Positions 13,801-28,800 of a stretch of 64,000 nt of DNA are shown in pieces. Positions within the stretch are counted from its first letter, which is position 1. Every line of letters begins with the position of its first letter. The notes below the pieces were generated by a model. That model ran no database searches. It was not told the origin of the DNA and was given only the letters and a program-made list of their open reading frames with translations. Source of the DNA: Ascaris suum (taxonomy: Eukaryota > Nematoda > Chromadorea > Rhabditida > Ascarididae); NCBI GenBank assembly GCA_013433145.1, contig CM024176.1:11146520-11210519 (forward strand). Direction: 5' to 3'. The position numbers and the translations under genes are program-made.

Positions 13801-16800
13801 ATAAGCGTTTTAGTCTTGTATGTGATAATATTCAAATCAAAGTAGACTATGTTCTGATGCTGCAATTGAGCATAAGAAATTTTTGAAAAGAGCAACTGCT
13901 AGGCAAGGTGTTTTCCTCATAGATTACAGTTTCGCTTTTTGCTTCAGGCATCTATATATGTAGAGCGGAGAGCAGATACGGTGTCGCGGAAACAAGCAGC
14001 CAAATAAAAACGATCAAAGAAGAGAAGCAAACAAGTGTCGAGGAAGTTATGATAGAAGAACACGACGACGAACAAATACAAATCCCTCAGAGGACCGAAT
14101 TCCGGAAGAAGGTGAAAGCAGCAGTGCTGCAATGTATTTCGTGTTCATTTTTGACTTATCATAGGTCATTGTGATATCTAGACACCAATGGTTTGCTTAG
14201 AGGGAGGGATGCAGAGGATGCGGTTGAATTCTTCTACAGTTTTCCTGCGTGAATTAGTATAAAATAGGAATGCTGTAATCTTTACGTCAAGAAATTCTCG
14301 GAAATGATTGTTTCAGAAATTTCGCCTCACTTAACGAGTTTACCATAGAGGGCATAAAAGTGCAATTTATTTTTCTCCGCGATCCATTTTGCTTACTTGA
14401 TGCATTTCAAAAAAGAGACTGAATTATAGCATCCGGTTTCTCCAAAAGAAATTAACTGATACGCTACTTATTTCCAGGTTTTTACTGATACAACTATGAA
14501 AGTGGTCGCTGAGACGGAGATTACCAGCAGTGAAGAAAATTACAGTCGAACAGCTGAACTGAGGAAAAGCGAGGGTGAGCTTATGATTGATACTAACCTT
14601 TTTCATCTTTCAATTGCTATTTTTCTAAAATAAAAGAAATAATTATTGTGCAGAGCTGAAGGAAAAGCCTAGAGCATCATGCCAAAGCATTTACGAATTA
14701 GGTGTTATCGGCTTTGTTTATCGAAGCGTAAAAATTTTTATCAGTGTTTTGCTGCACGTAAGGTAAAAATTGAAAAATTTTCAAGAGTGTGCTGAAATAT
14801 TTTTATCAGTTCTCATCACGGTTGTTACTATATCTGCCTAGAACTTTAAGTGCTTTTCTTTCAGGATTTCGATTGTTATAAAGCCGACAATAGTACTCAA
14901 AAAATGAGAATACTCCTTTCGCTTTGATTTATTGCTAAGATTTTTTGTTAGCCATTAAGACCTTCGTTCAAATATTGTGTGCATCGCTGAAGGAACTATA
15001 AAAACGCTGGTAAATGTCATTCTTACCACTTATGCTAACAAATATTTTTTCGCAGTTTTATCGACAAGTAATCGACAAAATTTGTACACTTTCGAATAGG
15101 CGCTAAGTAAAAGAGAACCGATAGTGTGTCTTTTTTGAGGGCGTCTTTAAGGGCAAGCAGTTGTTAATGCCGTCCTCATAATGCACAGAATGTACACTTG
15201 GAATACCGATACCCTGTGTTCGACTATTGAATACTTAATTTCTGTGCATATTTTCATAATTAAGCAGATATTATTTTGCCTTTTCTTATAGTGAACTATA
15301 AGAGTGGAAATTTTTTAACCAAATGAAGCTATGATACGAACAATTTTGCATTTTGCAGAAGCGTATAAATTGCTAGTGAAAGTAGCGGAAACGGTTGCGA
15401 GCAGCCTTGTTGCAAAGGTGGTGATCGATGAGGCCATAAGAGAGGCTGTCTATCGTATCAGAGAGGAGACGCGTACTAGCGATGAGGAAGAAATTTTCTA
15501 TGAAACCACTGATATTGAGGAGCAACCATCCGCGCCAAGGTGACCTTTGGAAATGGTAGTACGAATATTAACTGGATCTCGATTGTAACAGATAATTGAT
15601 ACCTGTAGTATGTTGAAGTGTTTATTGCAACGAAGAATTTAGTCATCTCGAAATATGCTAAACGATCGCAGCATGGACGAAAAAGATTCAATCCGCTATT
15701 CCACCATTTTTTGGATGTTTGCTCGAAGTATGTGAAAAACTTTAACAGAGTCTGCTTTCTTGACTAGATGATGGCTTGTCCTTTATTCCCGAGTGTTCCA
15801 AGTTACACATGAGCGCGACCCAGACTTAAATGGTTATTAAAAAGAGAGTGACAACCATATATTTCGAAATTTTCGGTAAGCAAAACGCTTTCGCAGAACT
15901 CAGGTGGTAATGGTTAGTCATAATGACAGCGACCAATATTTTTCTGATTTAATCATGAGAAGCAACAAAAATGGTGTAAATAAGGGAAGTTCCGCGTCCC
16001 GAACTCAGTGGATCCTCGTACGCTCTATCAATTTGGTGATTTCTGAACTGCGATCCAAACATTTTTATTGCAGATGGTATGAAATTTTCAGCAAGTAATA
16101 AATTTCTTTAATTTCCAGGCAAGGGAAAGAGGGGGTTATTTTTGTTCCTAAAATATGAACAGCATGTAGCAGTATAATATAATGCATTTGACATAAGAAA
16201 ACAGCAGCTCTTTTCGAGTATTGTGATGGCACGGATGTTCATTAACAGTTGTGGGTTATTTCTTCTCCTAGAAGTTTAGAAGTATCAGTCCTCCTAGAAG
16301 TTCTCCTACAAGTACAAAAAATTAGTTTGATCTGTATATTATAATCCTGCCATTTGTCCTCAAGTGATATATATTGGTGGTTTAACAATCTATTTACTCT
16401 GTATATCAAACTTTCTGTAATGTGCACATAGCGCTTCCATGGACTGGGTTCTGCGACAACCAACCGTAGGAAAATAATCGGAGTGGGTGGCAGTTTTGCT
16501 GAGACATATTTTTTGAAGGTTCGAAACGAACATCGAATGCTACAATGTTCGCGCGGGTGATACCGTACGGCTGGCAACCGACGTAAGAGGACATCCGACA
16601 CCAACCGTTGAATGGTACTTTGGACAACAGAGGATTCAACAATCAAGGTATGATTAAAAAATTCCACTGACTGACCCCTTTCCTTTTCTATTTATCTACT
16701 CAGCGCACATTTTTCGTTAAATAAGCGACATTCCTCCTTCGCTGAAATTTCATAAAAAACCATGACCGTCACTCAATATTCCTCAAAGAGCTTCATTTCG

Positions 16801-19800
16801 TAGGTTATGCTTCAACAGATAGGTTGTTTTGGAAAGTGTCATATATTCGCCGCTCAGAATGCATCGTTACGGTCCACGGGTATTTAAGAACATTTTGAGT
16901 GCGGTATGTCGTCGTCATGTTTTTATCTTTAGTTGTTTGTCGTTTCCATCATCGTTCTCTAGCCAAGATTGGTTATCACTAAGGTTCGCCTTGTGTCTAT
17001 CAACTGTTCATTGACCTTGCGGGGGAAAGCTCCACGTAGTTTGGGATGTAGATTGTTTCAGTGGAATTTAAGACAGCGACCTCCGTCAATTCCGTGTGGA
17101 ATCGATTATTCCTCATATTCTTTTATAAGTAAACGTGCACGTAAACTGTAGTCTTAGGAAATTATCCGTAAGCGATGTCAATTATTGGACAGTTTTTTTT
17201 TTCAGTCGCACTGAAGTGCTTTATTCAAACGGTCGATCGACGTTGCTCATCAAGAAAGCGACGAAAGCCGACGAGGGAACGTACTACTGTCATGCGGAAA
17301 ATCGCTTCGGCAAATCAGTACTTTCATGTGATCTGCGTGTTATCGATACATCAAAAAGTAATGCTGAGTCTTTCATCGATTTATACATCAGCTTCAACGT
17401 CAATTGTTTGCTGTCCTGACGTTTCGTCGTTACCTGTTTCAATGAGTTCCTGCTAGGAAATTTTCATCCTTTATTAGTATCGCTGCGTTTGCGTGCCTCA
17501 TTTTATGCTTATGCTTATGCTCGTTTTAACCGCATAAAATCATTGCCCACGATTTTTGATGTTGTTTGGTTTTTTTCAGGTCGCACACAATCAACGCTTG
17601 ATTTTTCAAAAACAACAAAGTATGTTTCTTCGGAAAGCGAGAGTGAGGTGTTCTCAAATGTTCATGTAAACCACTCGGAGGAGACGTTTGAGCATCACAT
17701 CGCATTTCTACAACCACAAACCATAGCACTGGGCTATGACTGTCGAGCTTCAACCAGTAAGGTGTGCGACGATTCGGTGATCATAAGGCGAGAAACTGTA
17801 GCGGTCACTTCAGAGCGGCTTATACCAACCGAGAAAGAAGTAACTTTGAATGTAAATGTCGAGAAGCCGGCACCGCAGTTCACACATGACGTACGAATAT
17901 TGCAGCCAAATGAGGCTGGCGCTTTTCTAATCAGCAAGGAGAAGCGAGTGGTACGTTCTGAGGAGGTTATGCAGACCACTGATATAACCCTCACAGAGCG
18001 ACAGAGAAGAGCACACGGCACCGATTCGACAGTTAACACGAGCGCAACAGTAGTGATTGAGAAGCCGACGCAACGTCTACTACATGAAGTTACATGCCTT
18101 TACGACGACAGAGTGAGTCTTTACGAGTTCTTTGCCATTTTTTTTAAAGCAACGAATGAATGAGGATCTAGAGTTGATATCATAAAACATATCTGTACGG
18201 TACTCACTCCGGAAAGATGGGATAATTTTTAATGGTGAGTCTATAGATATAACATCACTGCGGTTTAGCTCATTTATACGAGTAAACATATAGTTGCCCA
18301 TCTGAGGTTAGTTTGATCGCGACATTTCTTCCATTGTAAGAAACAACTATTATGTAGATATTAACGTAAAGCAGGTCGCTTGGGCTAAAACGAGTTTCGC
18401 AAGAAGTTTTGAGTTCAAAGTGCTTCTGAATTGTTCGAAGTGGAGGTTTCTAAATCACACAAGGTACAGGATGCTTTTATTGATAGAGGAGTAATGAAAG
18501 AGGCCAAACGTCATTGAATTGATCCAGCGATTAAATTGCTTGCTTAGGAAGCACATAGATTTAGCGAGTAATCTAGCAGGAAAACGCATTCGCCCATAAG
18601 AATGGTAGGATGAATTGTTTTGAAGTAACCGGGGTTTTCACGAATAATTTTTATTAACGATGTATATTGTTTTGTGATCTTTCATTCTGAATAAATATTT
18701 ATGGTAGTGTTAGCCTTTTCACTTAATTTCTTTTGATTGATTGCAGATATCGCTGCCTGAACAAAGGTTCCATGCGGTTACATCCGTTGAAATCACACAG
18801 TTGCAAGCGGTTAATGAACTCTTCAGCTCTGTTCTGGCGAGAAAGGTGCGTATTGCACTACTTATAAAATAAATGTTTGCAATAGGTTCATCAATTTTTG
18901 GCTTATTCACTTTAATTGGCTAATATTATTCATAAATCAGCGTCCTCTCTTAGATGTTTCATCGACTTACTGAGAATTTAATAGCAATTTTTTGACAGAT
19001 AAATTAAACATAGCGGTTAACAAGTCGGAATACGTTTTGTCGTTCAGAGCTTGCAAAGTCCCAAATAAATGTTTCGTGAAATTTTTGTTCATGTTTGAGA
19101 ATAATTGATCTAGTTTGTACCTCTTACTGGCTGAAAGCAATCGCAGTTTTCTATTGATCATTGAGTATTTTTGATCCAAAAAAAGTGCACATATCAAGTT
19201 GATCATATCCTATTGAAGTGTAATTTAATCGGTTATATAAATTCCAGCTTCGTTACAGGATGAGCATCTGGCATACGAAATGGCTAATGTGGAAGTACGT
19301 CGGCCACCCTCGCAGTTCGATCATACGACCATCGTAGTCGAGTGTGAGATCGCACATATAAGTGCTCACCTTACTGCACCTACAACATCAGCAGAAGAAA
19401 TTATAGTTGTGGAATTAAGCCTCGGCAAGTATTCACCAGTACTCTCCGATGAAATCACCCGAATCGAACGGTCCATACGTAGAGCATCCGCCGAGCAGCG
19501 TATCGTTATACTAGAAGGATCTGCACAGTCGTTCTCGGAAGCGGTCACATGGAGTTTGAGAAGGGTACGATCTTATCTACAATGAAAGCTTTGTGCATGG
19601 AACGCGTTGATGCATATCACTTAGTATTAGCACAATATTCTTGGAAGATGATTGAGATCAGTAGTTGTTCATTCCTTCACTTCTCTCTTAGTTTTTCCTT
19701 AATTGTAATAATTCGAGGTCTAGGAAGTAGTGAGCTGCGCTGAAGGAACTGAAATGATACGATTCGCTTGCAGTTCAATTCATCAGATCAACTGCCATTG

Positions 19801-22800
19801 TAAAATTCAAAAAATGTCGTTATTGGTACACAAATCCTGCTATAAATTCGTGTTTTGTAAATGATGCAGATGTGTGAAAGAGTTTAATAAACTCGTGCAT
19901 GAGGTGACTGACTGGTTGCGAGAAATGTAAAACTTTTGTCTTTGTCCCCATTTGGGCTCAGAAGTTTATGTTGGGAATGTGTAAGTAGGCGTTGTATAGG
20001 GAAGCATCCTCATTTCTCAATTTTTGCAAAGTTTGTGGAAAACACATAAAAACAGTTCCATCGGCTTGCAAATCGTCCAATCTTTTATGCGTACATTTTC
20101 ACGTTTGTGGAGTAATAAAGTCGGGTAAGAATGTTTAAATTATTTTAACTGGTCGCGTCATGACCGATTTATATTTAGGTGCGCAAAGCTGCGGCAATAA
20201 GTGGAGAAGCCATAACGAATGCCAGCATCGAAGTTCGAAAACCATCCGAACAAGGAGAACATGTAACCACAGTTATTGACTCCTCGACCATTATGCCAGA
20301 AATTCTAGCGATCGCTGCAGCAGCAACAAAGATGAAGGTGAACTTGAATTACATAATTACGCACACATCATTTATTTATATACGTATATACGCGTGATAT
20401 TTATAGATTTTAAAATATGTGTGTGTAAGTTTACATGGATGTATGCAGAGATTTATGCATACGTATTTACGTACATCTGCATAAATGCATACTGCCTCTT
20501 CGATGCAGCGGTGTGTTCTTTCTTGCACTGCTGTTAGCGATATTGGTTGCTGGATAACTACCAAGAAATAGACTTCATAGCCGAGGTGCATTTTTCCGAT
20601 GAATCTCATAACAACTTACAAAAAACTTGGCTTATTCATGTGATTTTCATATCGGCGCAGGTTGTTCAAATAAGTTTCGCAACAACCGGGAATTGTATTC
20701 CAAATCTTTCATTAAAATCCTCACTACGAAGTGTCAAGACGAGTACTCCGTGCCACCATATTTCGTTGTAAAGTAAGGTTTTTGAAGCAGGCATTGGAGA
20801 TGGGTTATTTTGATGTTTTTGATAAAGCATTTGTGACAATAGTTGCTTTTTTTTTCAGATAACAAGTGTATTTATAACGCTAACGAAGAAAGGTGAGGTT
20901 GCTCATCAAGCACTTGTCATCGAATATGAAAGTTTCGTTGAGGAGGAGGCTGCATTAAACATCGCTCTGCTGACTGTCCCTGCGTTCCATTCGAAGCAGG
21001 TTCGCTCCCATTTGTTTTCCACTCTCTTCTTTTCCTCTTTCGAAGGTTTCTGGAATGATGGCAATGCAGTAGCCTTTCATGTGAGGTCATTTATCGTTTC
21101 CATGGAACGAGCGCTTGTTGAGAAATGACATCGATAAAAGTGAACTGCTGTTTCTCCCTGCTTCGAGTGAAGGAAGTTGGAAATGTAGTGATTGATGTTG
21201 AGCGATAGTGTGACTCAAATAATAAGTGTAATTAAAGTAAATCCAGCTACGAAAATGCTCCCGCAAATCATTGGGGTTTCCCATTGTGAGAGAAAACGCA
21301 GCATTTTAATGCCTCCATAGGCAGCGTTTTCTTATATCATTCTTCAGGTTTGTCGGTGAGAATTTAAAAGAAGAAAACAGAAGGTTGGATGAAACTCTGT
21401 TCATAAGAACCTGTCAAAATAACAGCCCTGTTGGCAGGTATTAAATTCGATTTTCGTATTCCCAATGGTTACCAGAAAAGTGGTGCGGTCAAGTGCATAA
21501 ACTCCAGTCAAATGCATCTGTAACATCGTACTTTGTCGCGTGCATGTGCATGACAAAGTTCTTGTATTTGCCTCATAACTCACTTGAATGACTGTCCGAA
21601 CCTGTTGGCGCATAATTCATTGTGAAAATGAATGATCATCGAGCAACAGGCTGGCGAAGGCAACAACGTCATGTGATACGACGACAGTCATTAAGACGTA
21701 AGTTCTTCTGGCAAAAAAAAAAAAAAAAAAACAGGAAAAGATCAGATTTAATCTGCACTTGTGTGCTTTGCAGGAGGAGACTTGGACGAGGGAAATGAAG
21801 ATTGTGGAGACACATGACGAGAGAAACGTGGTCGCTGTTTTCGTTGAAGTAGACGCCAACTGTCCTGATCAAGTACTTCTTGATTTTTCAATTAGACGTC
21901 ATACATTATTTGAACGCTGTGTCTGTGAAGCTAAAATTTTTTTGAATCAGGAGATTTCGAGATTATTGCTTAATTTTTCCCTAGGATTCCCACTCTTAGT
22001 CATGCCAGCATTTTCTACTGCACAGACGGCCAGTTTTATAAGTTTCCTTTCCGCAATTCTCGAGTGTTTGTTGAAGATGCATTAACGCTCCTTAATGTCT
22101 TATTCCGCTTTCCCTCATTGTTGAATTCCTCCTTAAACTATCCATTTTAATAATTTTCTCCATTATTTAGATGCTTGCGACGTCTTTTTGGGAAGGAGTC
22201 AAGTCTTGTCGTCCCACTCTCTCCTTCCCTTGAAGTATTTTGTCCATAGCCCTTTATCGGTAGCTAATGTGTCTTCGGAATTCATGCTGATTATATCTAA
22301 GCTATCGAACCTCCTGAGCGTCCGATTTTTGAGAACGGACAACTGTAATAAATAACCCTATGCTTCCTTAGCAACGTATAAAAAGGGGGGTGTCTTTGTT
22401 TATAAGCAGAGGCCATTAAAAAAACTAATGCAATTTGTTTCAGTCGGTCGAGCTGGTCGCTTCGGTCAGCGTCCCAATTGTTTCGAACGAGAACTTGTTG
22501 GAAGTGCAAAAGTCGTCATATTCGATGATCGAAAAATCAGCATCCGTATCGGAATCTTCTTCTTTAGGTGCTCATCGCGGCAGTCATTCATATTTCATTT
22601 TTTTTTTTTCAAAGGGTGCACTCTGAAGTGGAAATGGAATAAACGGAGAGCTCAGTTGCCACAAATGGGATTTTGGTCCAACATAGTTTCAGTATTGAGC
22701 CAGCTTCATAATTACTCGTGCAGTTCAACTTGCCATGAAACTGTCGTCGTTGTATTCACTTGCAAAGAACGCTTCGGCTATATTCTTTTGTTATGTGCTG

Positions 22801-25800
22801 CTCGTCCAGTAATGTAATGCTTTTGTTTATTAGCATTCTTCGTGGAATGACGGTTTTAATGATGATCTTGAGAATACCGCTTTAAAAATATCTCAATTTT
22901 ATCGATTACAGAGTTTTGGCGAGATCGAATAGAATTTCGAAATTTCAGGAATATTGCAAGCACCGAAATTCTTGAAGAAGTTGGAAAATATAACGTCGAC
23001 AATTGGAAATACGCTTCAGTTCAAGTGCATTGTTAGTGGTACGCCGATGCCCGAAATACGCTGGTTTGTGGATGGCGACGAAATTCACAGTTCTTCGTAA
23101 GAAATTTTCGTTTAAGTGCATTAAGGCTTTTATTCTTTCCTGATGCATGCCATATTTTTGAACTTGTATCCTGACCTGCATTAAAAACAAGTCGGTGTCC
23201 TCGATCTGGAGGCTGCTTTTTCGTCCTAAACTTTTATCGTTTTTCACATCGAATCAGAGACATCATATGAACTTCAGGGGTTCCGATTAACGTTCTCCAC
23301 TTCATGTCATGGCATAAGGGTTTTATTCGTGACGATGCTGACAGTTGAGATCAAAAATTCCCCTCAATAATACAACTGCAAACCAAACAGCACAGGAAGG
23401 GATTCCAAAGTTCACGTCAACAAGAAGACGGAAAAAAGCCGCGTTTGGCCAAAAATGTCCTCAATTTATTTCCAGAGAGTATGAAACGGTCTACGAAGAT
23501 GGTGTATGCATATTGAGGATTAACGAAGTGGTGATTGAGGACGAAGGCGAATATACTTGTGAAGCGACGAATGCGGCTGGTCGTGCAACTACGAAGTGCT
23601 TCTTGCACACAGCAAGTTGGTCTATTTGAACACATAATTTATTACCAACTACGCTTGAAATCTTTTTAGCCATCGGAGACTTTCAAAGAATTGATCACTG
23701 GTACTCACTTAAATCCACAGAGCACATCCAGATTGGTGATTTGCAGAAGTTTCTAGCCACTTTCTGGAAAGAGAATGCATGGAATGGAGAAAATCAAATG
23801 AGGGCTTTCTGATGAATGAATTAAGTATCTGTTTTATGTTTTCCGTCAGAGATTCTGAAAACATCGTTACAGTAAGCCAATAATTATAATTGAAAAGCGC
23901 AATAATGGACATTAAAAGTTCTCTATATTTAAGTGCAGTGTGCTCAGGCGAAGCATAAGATTTAAACGTTATGAATGATCTACCGTATCCAAGGGAAGCC
24001 ATCGTGGCATAACGTGAAATGAAATTACGAGCATTGACGAACGACTCTTTCGCCTGGTCTTTTCTCATGCGACGCTTCTTCACTCTTTTCCATCCCTCTT
24101 TCACCGCTCTGCTCCGCTCTTTATTTCATTTGTTACGTTTAAGTCTTGTGTTTTGTTTGGCATGCAACGTGTCATTGTCCGTCTTTGCAGCTTTTCGGTT
24201 TTGCTTCTCTAACTTTTCTTTTCTCCTTTCATTTCTTTTTTTCTTTTTCTAACAACAGTTCCGCTTAAGAACCGCAATCGTTTTAGCTGTCGCTGATTAT
24301 GACGATAGACAGTGGCGGAGGAGCCTGTCAAAAAAGTCGATCAGCGAGGAAACAAACTCTTATATTCTTTTCGAAGCGCCTCCTGCAGAAGAAACCATTG
24401 AGGTTCATGCATTCATAGCGGAGACTGTAGAGCGAACACCAGTGAGCAGCGTCTATGAGGACTCACAAACAACCGTTGGGACGACCGAGGCATTTGACTG
24501 TTCATCATTACACGTCTTTGTCGACAAAGAATTCTCCTCCGGTGGTGAACTCAGCAATATGGAAGTGTCAGCCATCATTGCGGAAACGATACAGCAAATC
24601 AGACTTTCGTTAATTCTTTACAGCCCAAGCGATGAGCAAGTCGAATGCTTTTTCCAGTTTACTGCCAGTTGCGCAGAGGAAATCTGTGAAATTCTCTGCT
24701 GCTATCATTGCCCAGAGGATCATGTTCGATCGTATCATATGACATCAGTTTCCGATGAGATGAATTTATCGCTTCATATGACTAGGTCTTGTCTAGTGGA
24801 AAATGCCTCAATCATAGAGATTGTGAGTAGCAGTGAGCGGAAAGCAAGCGAAAAGCTGGCTGTTTACGACGAATGCAAAGCATTGATTTTGAAGAAATGC
24901 TTCTCAAGAGAGCATCTTCAGGCTGTTGTACCCGTTCGCTTAGAAAACGTCTCCGTGCAGCTTTCAGTAGCAGTTCCAGGAAGTCTTGAATTGGATTCAA
25001 ATTCAGGCCTTCTAAGGAATGTGCAGGACTTTTCAGAATTGAATTTATTAAAAGAGCAGTCGTCTGATAATGTTCATATGACCATGGCGAGAACGAGTTC
25101 CCCAGGTGCTGTTGAGGCATGCATCGAGTCAAGCGGCTCATACTTATGGAATGAAAGATTCGACAATCCTTTTCCGCAAGAGGCGATTCAAGTGCATCCG
25201 TCGGATGAGGAGAAGTTGTATGAACCAAGGACGCCGTTGCTGCCTCAAAGAGTAACGTATAAGGGTCACGAGGTAGGTTTATCGGTACACGAAGTCGGAA
25301 AGGTGATTTGTGGAGCGGATGAGAAGAACATCAAGCCAGATAGGCAGGTAATTGAGCGATGCGTCGAAGCCATATTTGATCTTGGGTCGACAATCAGGGA
25401 ATATACAGAAGAACGCACTTTAAAACGACAAGAGCTGAAAGCGGTGCGTGGTGCAGAATATGTTTCGAAAGTGGCAGAAAATAAAGTGGTTGGAAGGAGC
25501 GCCGAGCTGGTGGAGCATAATGCAGCACCATCGGACGCTGGCTTCATTTCAAAGGACGCAGAAGGCACCGTTATGACAGAGGAGGACATCGATATGTTCC
25601 AAGAAGATGAAATTTCAGAACTTATCTTAGAAATCATTGATGAAACTGAAGAAAGGAGTAGGCTCGAAGAACTAAGCGAAACGAATATGGCTGAAGAAAA
25701 TGAGTTCGTTTTTTGTTCTCTTCGAAAGCTGTCCGATTATGGTGAGGCGGTTGAGAACAGAGGCATTCAAATTCCAACACAACCTGATGCATCGGGAAAA

Positions 25801-28800
25801 CCATCGGTGAATGAAGAGGTTATTCCGCAGGCACTTCAGGAGCACATGCCCAGTCAGCGTGCGTTGAGCGAGCTGAAGGAATGCAATTATGTGACAGAAA
25901 TCAGACGAACCGAGGAAATAGTGAAGCGGGTTGAAGCAGAACTTGAAAGCATGCAAGTAGGGGACGGTTCCTCGTCGCTGTGTGAGGGTGCACGTCGCAT
26001 TGAGCGTGCAATATATGACGTTTCTGACCGGATCGTCAAGCAACAACCTGTCACAGAAGCGCAGGCTGCAGCCAATGAGGAGCTTCTTCGTACAACGCTT
26101 GAGGAGGTGATCATGGATGTCCCAGTATCATCAAGTGAAGAATGCCATTCTGTATACAAAAAGCCGATAGCTTTTTTGAAGCAGAAGCTAACAGATTTCG
26201 AAAATTCATTCATTGTTGATGAAGAGGTCGAGGTGATCGTAGACAACGCAGAGAACGGGAAGCCCGAAGGATTGCCAACAACTGCATTAGCAGTGAGTGG
26301 AACATCTGACGAGCAGAACGTCGCTAAAAGTACGAAGAAAGTAATTGTGAAGAGGATGAGCTCAGAATTCGCCAGAATGACACCAATTACTGCAAACATT
26401 CAGCAGCAGTTATCTACGCTAGAAACTATGCTAGATGAGTCTGAGCTCGAAGAACTAGAAGATCGCGAGGAAATGGCAACTGAGGAGACAAAACTTTTGC
26501 ATAAAGAGCCGGTTGCAAAACGCCGAGAAATGCATAGCATCTTAGTGCAGATCAATCACGAGTTGAACACAGTGAAAAGATATTGTCAAAAAAACTCAAA
26601 AAAAGGCACCGATGCGATCTTCGGCGTACTGAACAAAGTGCGCAATCACGTTGCTTCAACTGTGAACCTAGTGTCGCGGAGCAAAAAGCGACGATCTCGT
26701 ACGGCATCGCCTGATAAGCACTTGTCGAAGTCAGGCTTTTTCTTTCGAACCGATGCCTCCATCAATTTCAACTTGTTTAAGAAGCAGTCGGATGAATACA
26801 TCAATGTAATTGTTATTTACCGCAGCGGTTCAGAAAAACCCGTTTGGCCGGGTCCTCGGAATGACATTATTGATTCTGTAATGTATCAGTGCGGATATAA
26901 GCTAAGTGCAGGTTCGACTGAAAAGGCAGTCACTCCCGAGAGCGAACAAAACGTTGTCATTTTCACAGGAGTGTCCAGAACTGATTCGGCAGGATGTAAA
27001 CAGCGTGTAGCGAAGACATCATTCGGAGCGACTGATGCTCCAGCTCCCATTCCACCACCTCGACATTGTAGACCAAACGTACATGAGGGAGACGTTCCAA
27101 TGCGTCCACCACGACCTAGACGCTCACAGTCAAAAGACGTGGAGGAAAAAAAGGTGGCTGAAATGCTTATGCACGGTGGCACTCAGGTCCAACCGCTTGT
27201 GACTGCTGGGCACGATGCTGTCCAACATGCGGAAATTTCTCAGCTGCAAGAGCAACTGAAAAAAAGGATGGCGGAACTGGATGGCCAGAGCGCCTCTTTT
27301 ACTAGCAGCGATAGCGTAATAAACGAAACTGAGGTTCAAGAACTGCAAGTGCGCAGAAGAAGCAGTGCTGAAAATGTTCTTGCAGTATTAGCGTTCGCAC
27401 CTCGCCGGAGAGCATTCTTCACAACTCTGGATGAGACAAGCTCCGTGCAGCTGATCTGTGAGGAATCCGATTATGGAAATGAAAGTGATACCGGTTCAAG
27501 AACAGTTTTCGGCTCTGCAAAGATGCATCCTGCATACGCATTGCACAAGGAATCCATTCCAGAAGTAAACGAGAAATGCTTGCTCGAGGACCTTTCAAAG
27601 ACACCGACTAAAGGATGCGAGCATATATCTTCGATTACGCAGCAGTGTTGGAGCGACGATCCTGTCGACTTTAGGAAAGTAAGTGTGTCTGCATCGGAAG
27701 GGTCGGCAAATCTGTCACGTAAATCTGAGAATGTTGACGTTGAAGTTGACATTATTTTCAGACAACGTTCCGAATCATTTCGTGAAGATAGCATAGGGAT
27801 TGTTCGCATCACAAGAGATACTGATCAAATGTCATCGACTTCAGACGTTTATGTGAGGCCGGATATTGTCGAAACGAGCTCCTTGAATGACATCGAGTCA
27901 TTACTTGATAGGGATGAACAGTCAGAGGAAACGAGCGATATCAGAGTAGTCTGTAGCACAAATGCGACGCTTCCTGATATGGTCAGCATAATGTCTACCA
28001 TAATGGAAAGAAGCGAAATTTCTAAAACGAACAGTTCGGCGATGACGGTCAGCAGAAGCAGTGCGACAACCGCCACAACCACCGATAGTCTTCTCCCTCG
28101 AATTGGCCACATCGAAAAATCAGAAGGGTCGCAAACAAGTAGTTTCCTCGTGGCGAATCCCTATGTGAGGGAAGAGGACGGAACGTCAGAGGAGTGCATC
28201 TGTGATTGTTCAGCTAAGAACGGTGAAAAAGCTGAAGAAAACCTTGAAGCGCATGAGGATGTCTTTGAAGAAGTTTGTCTGAATTTGAAGTGGAAACGAC
28301 CGTTCCAAAAGTACAAAGTGCTTTGCACCCTTTCACCAGACGTTCGCATGGGCTTGCGTGCATCTGCAGCTGTCGGTGAGTGCTTTGAGGTGGAGGTGGA
28401 GCAGCCATCCGAATCACAGGGATATCTCATACGAATCACAGACGACGTGAGTGACTCTATTTGTCTAAGCCTTATCGAAGTCGTAGCCGCCACGGTTGAT
28501 GTTGAAGTTTCGTTATCAAATGATGAGCAGACCGACTTTGAAGAAGTGATCGCCGTTCAGCCAGAACGCTACAAGTTGCTAATGTGCAATACTGGCATAT
28601 TGAATTCGGCGAGCAACGGAAATATTCCTGTTTTGGAAGATAATACACGGTGTACTGGCGTATCTGTGTCCATTATAGCGCGAAGCATTCATGACATTGT
28701 ATACGCATCTCTTGAGGAGATTCCTTGGGGTGAGGTTTCGATGAACGTTTATCTTACCGAAGTCGAAATTACTCGCTCGACAAGCCGTTGTGACTCTGAA

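Noticed and set aside
23670..23735. Possible extra exon between exons 27 and 28 (peptide with GDFQRIDHWYSLK)
   Set aside because: It is open in phase 1-1 with usable sites, but it is not needed for phase and has no domain support. It could be a cassette.
24251..24286. Acceptor at 24258 as start of exon 28
   Set aside because: It would enter in phase 0, while exon 27 leaves in phase 1. The acceptor at 24286 fits.
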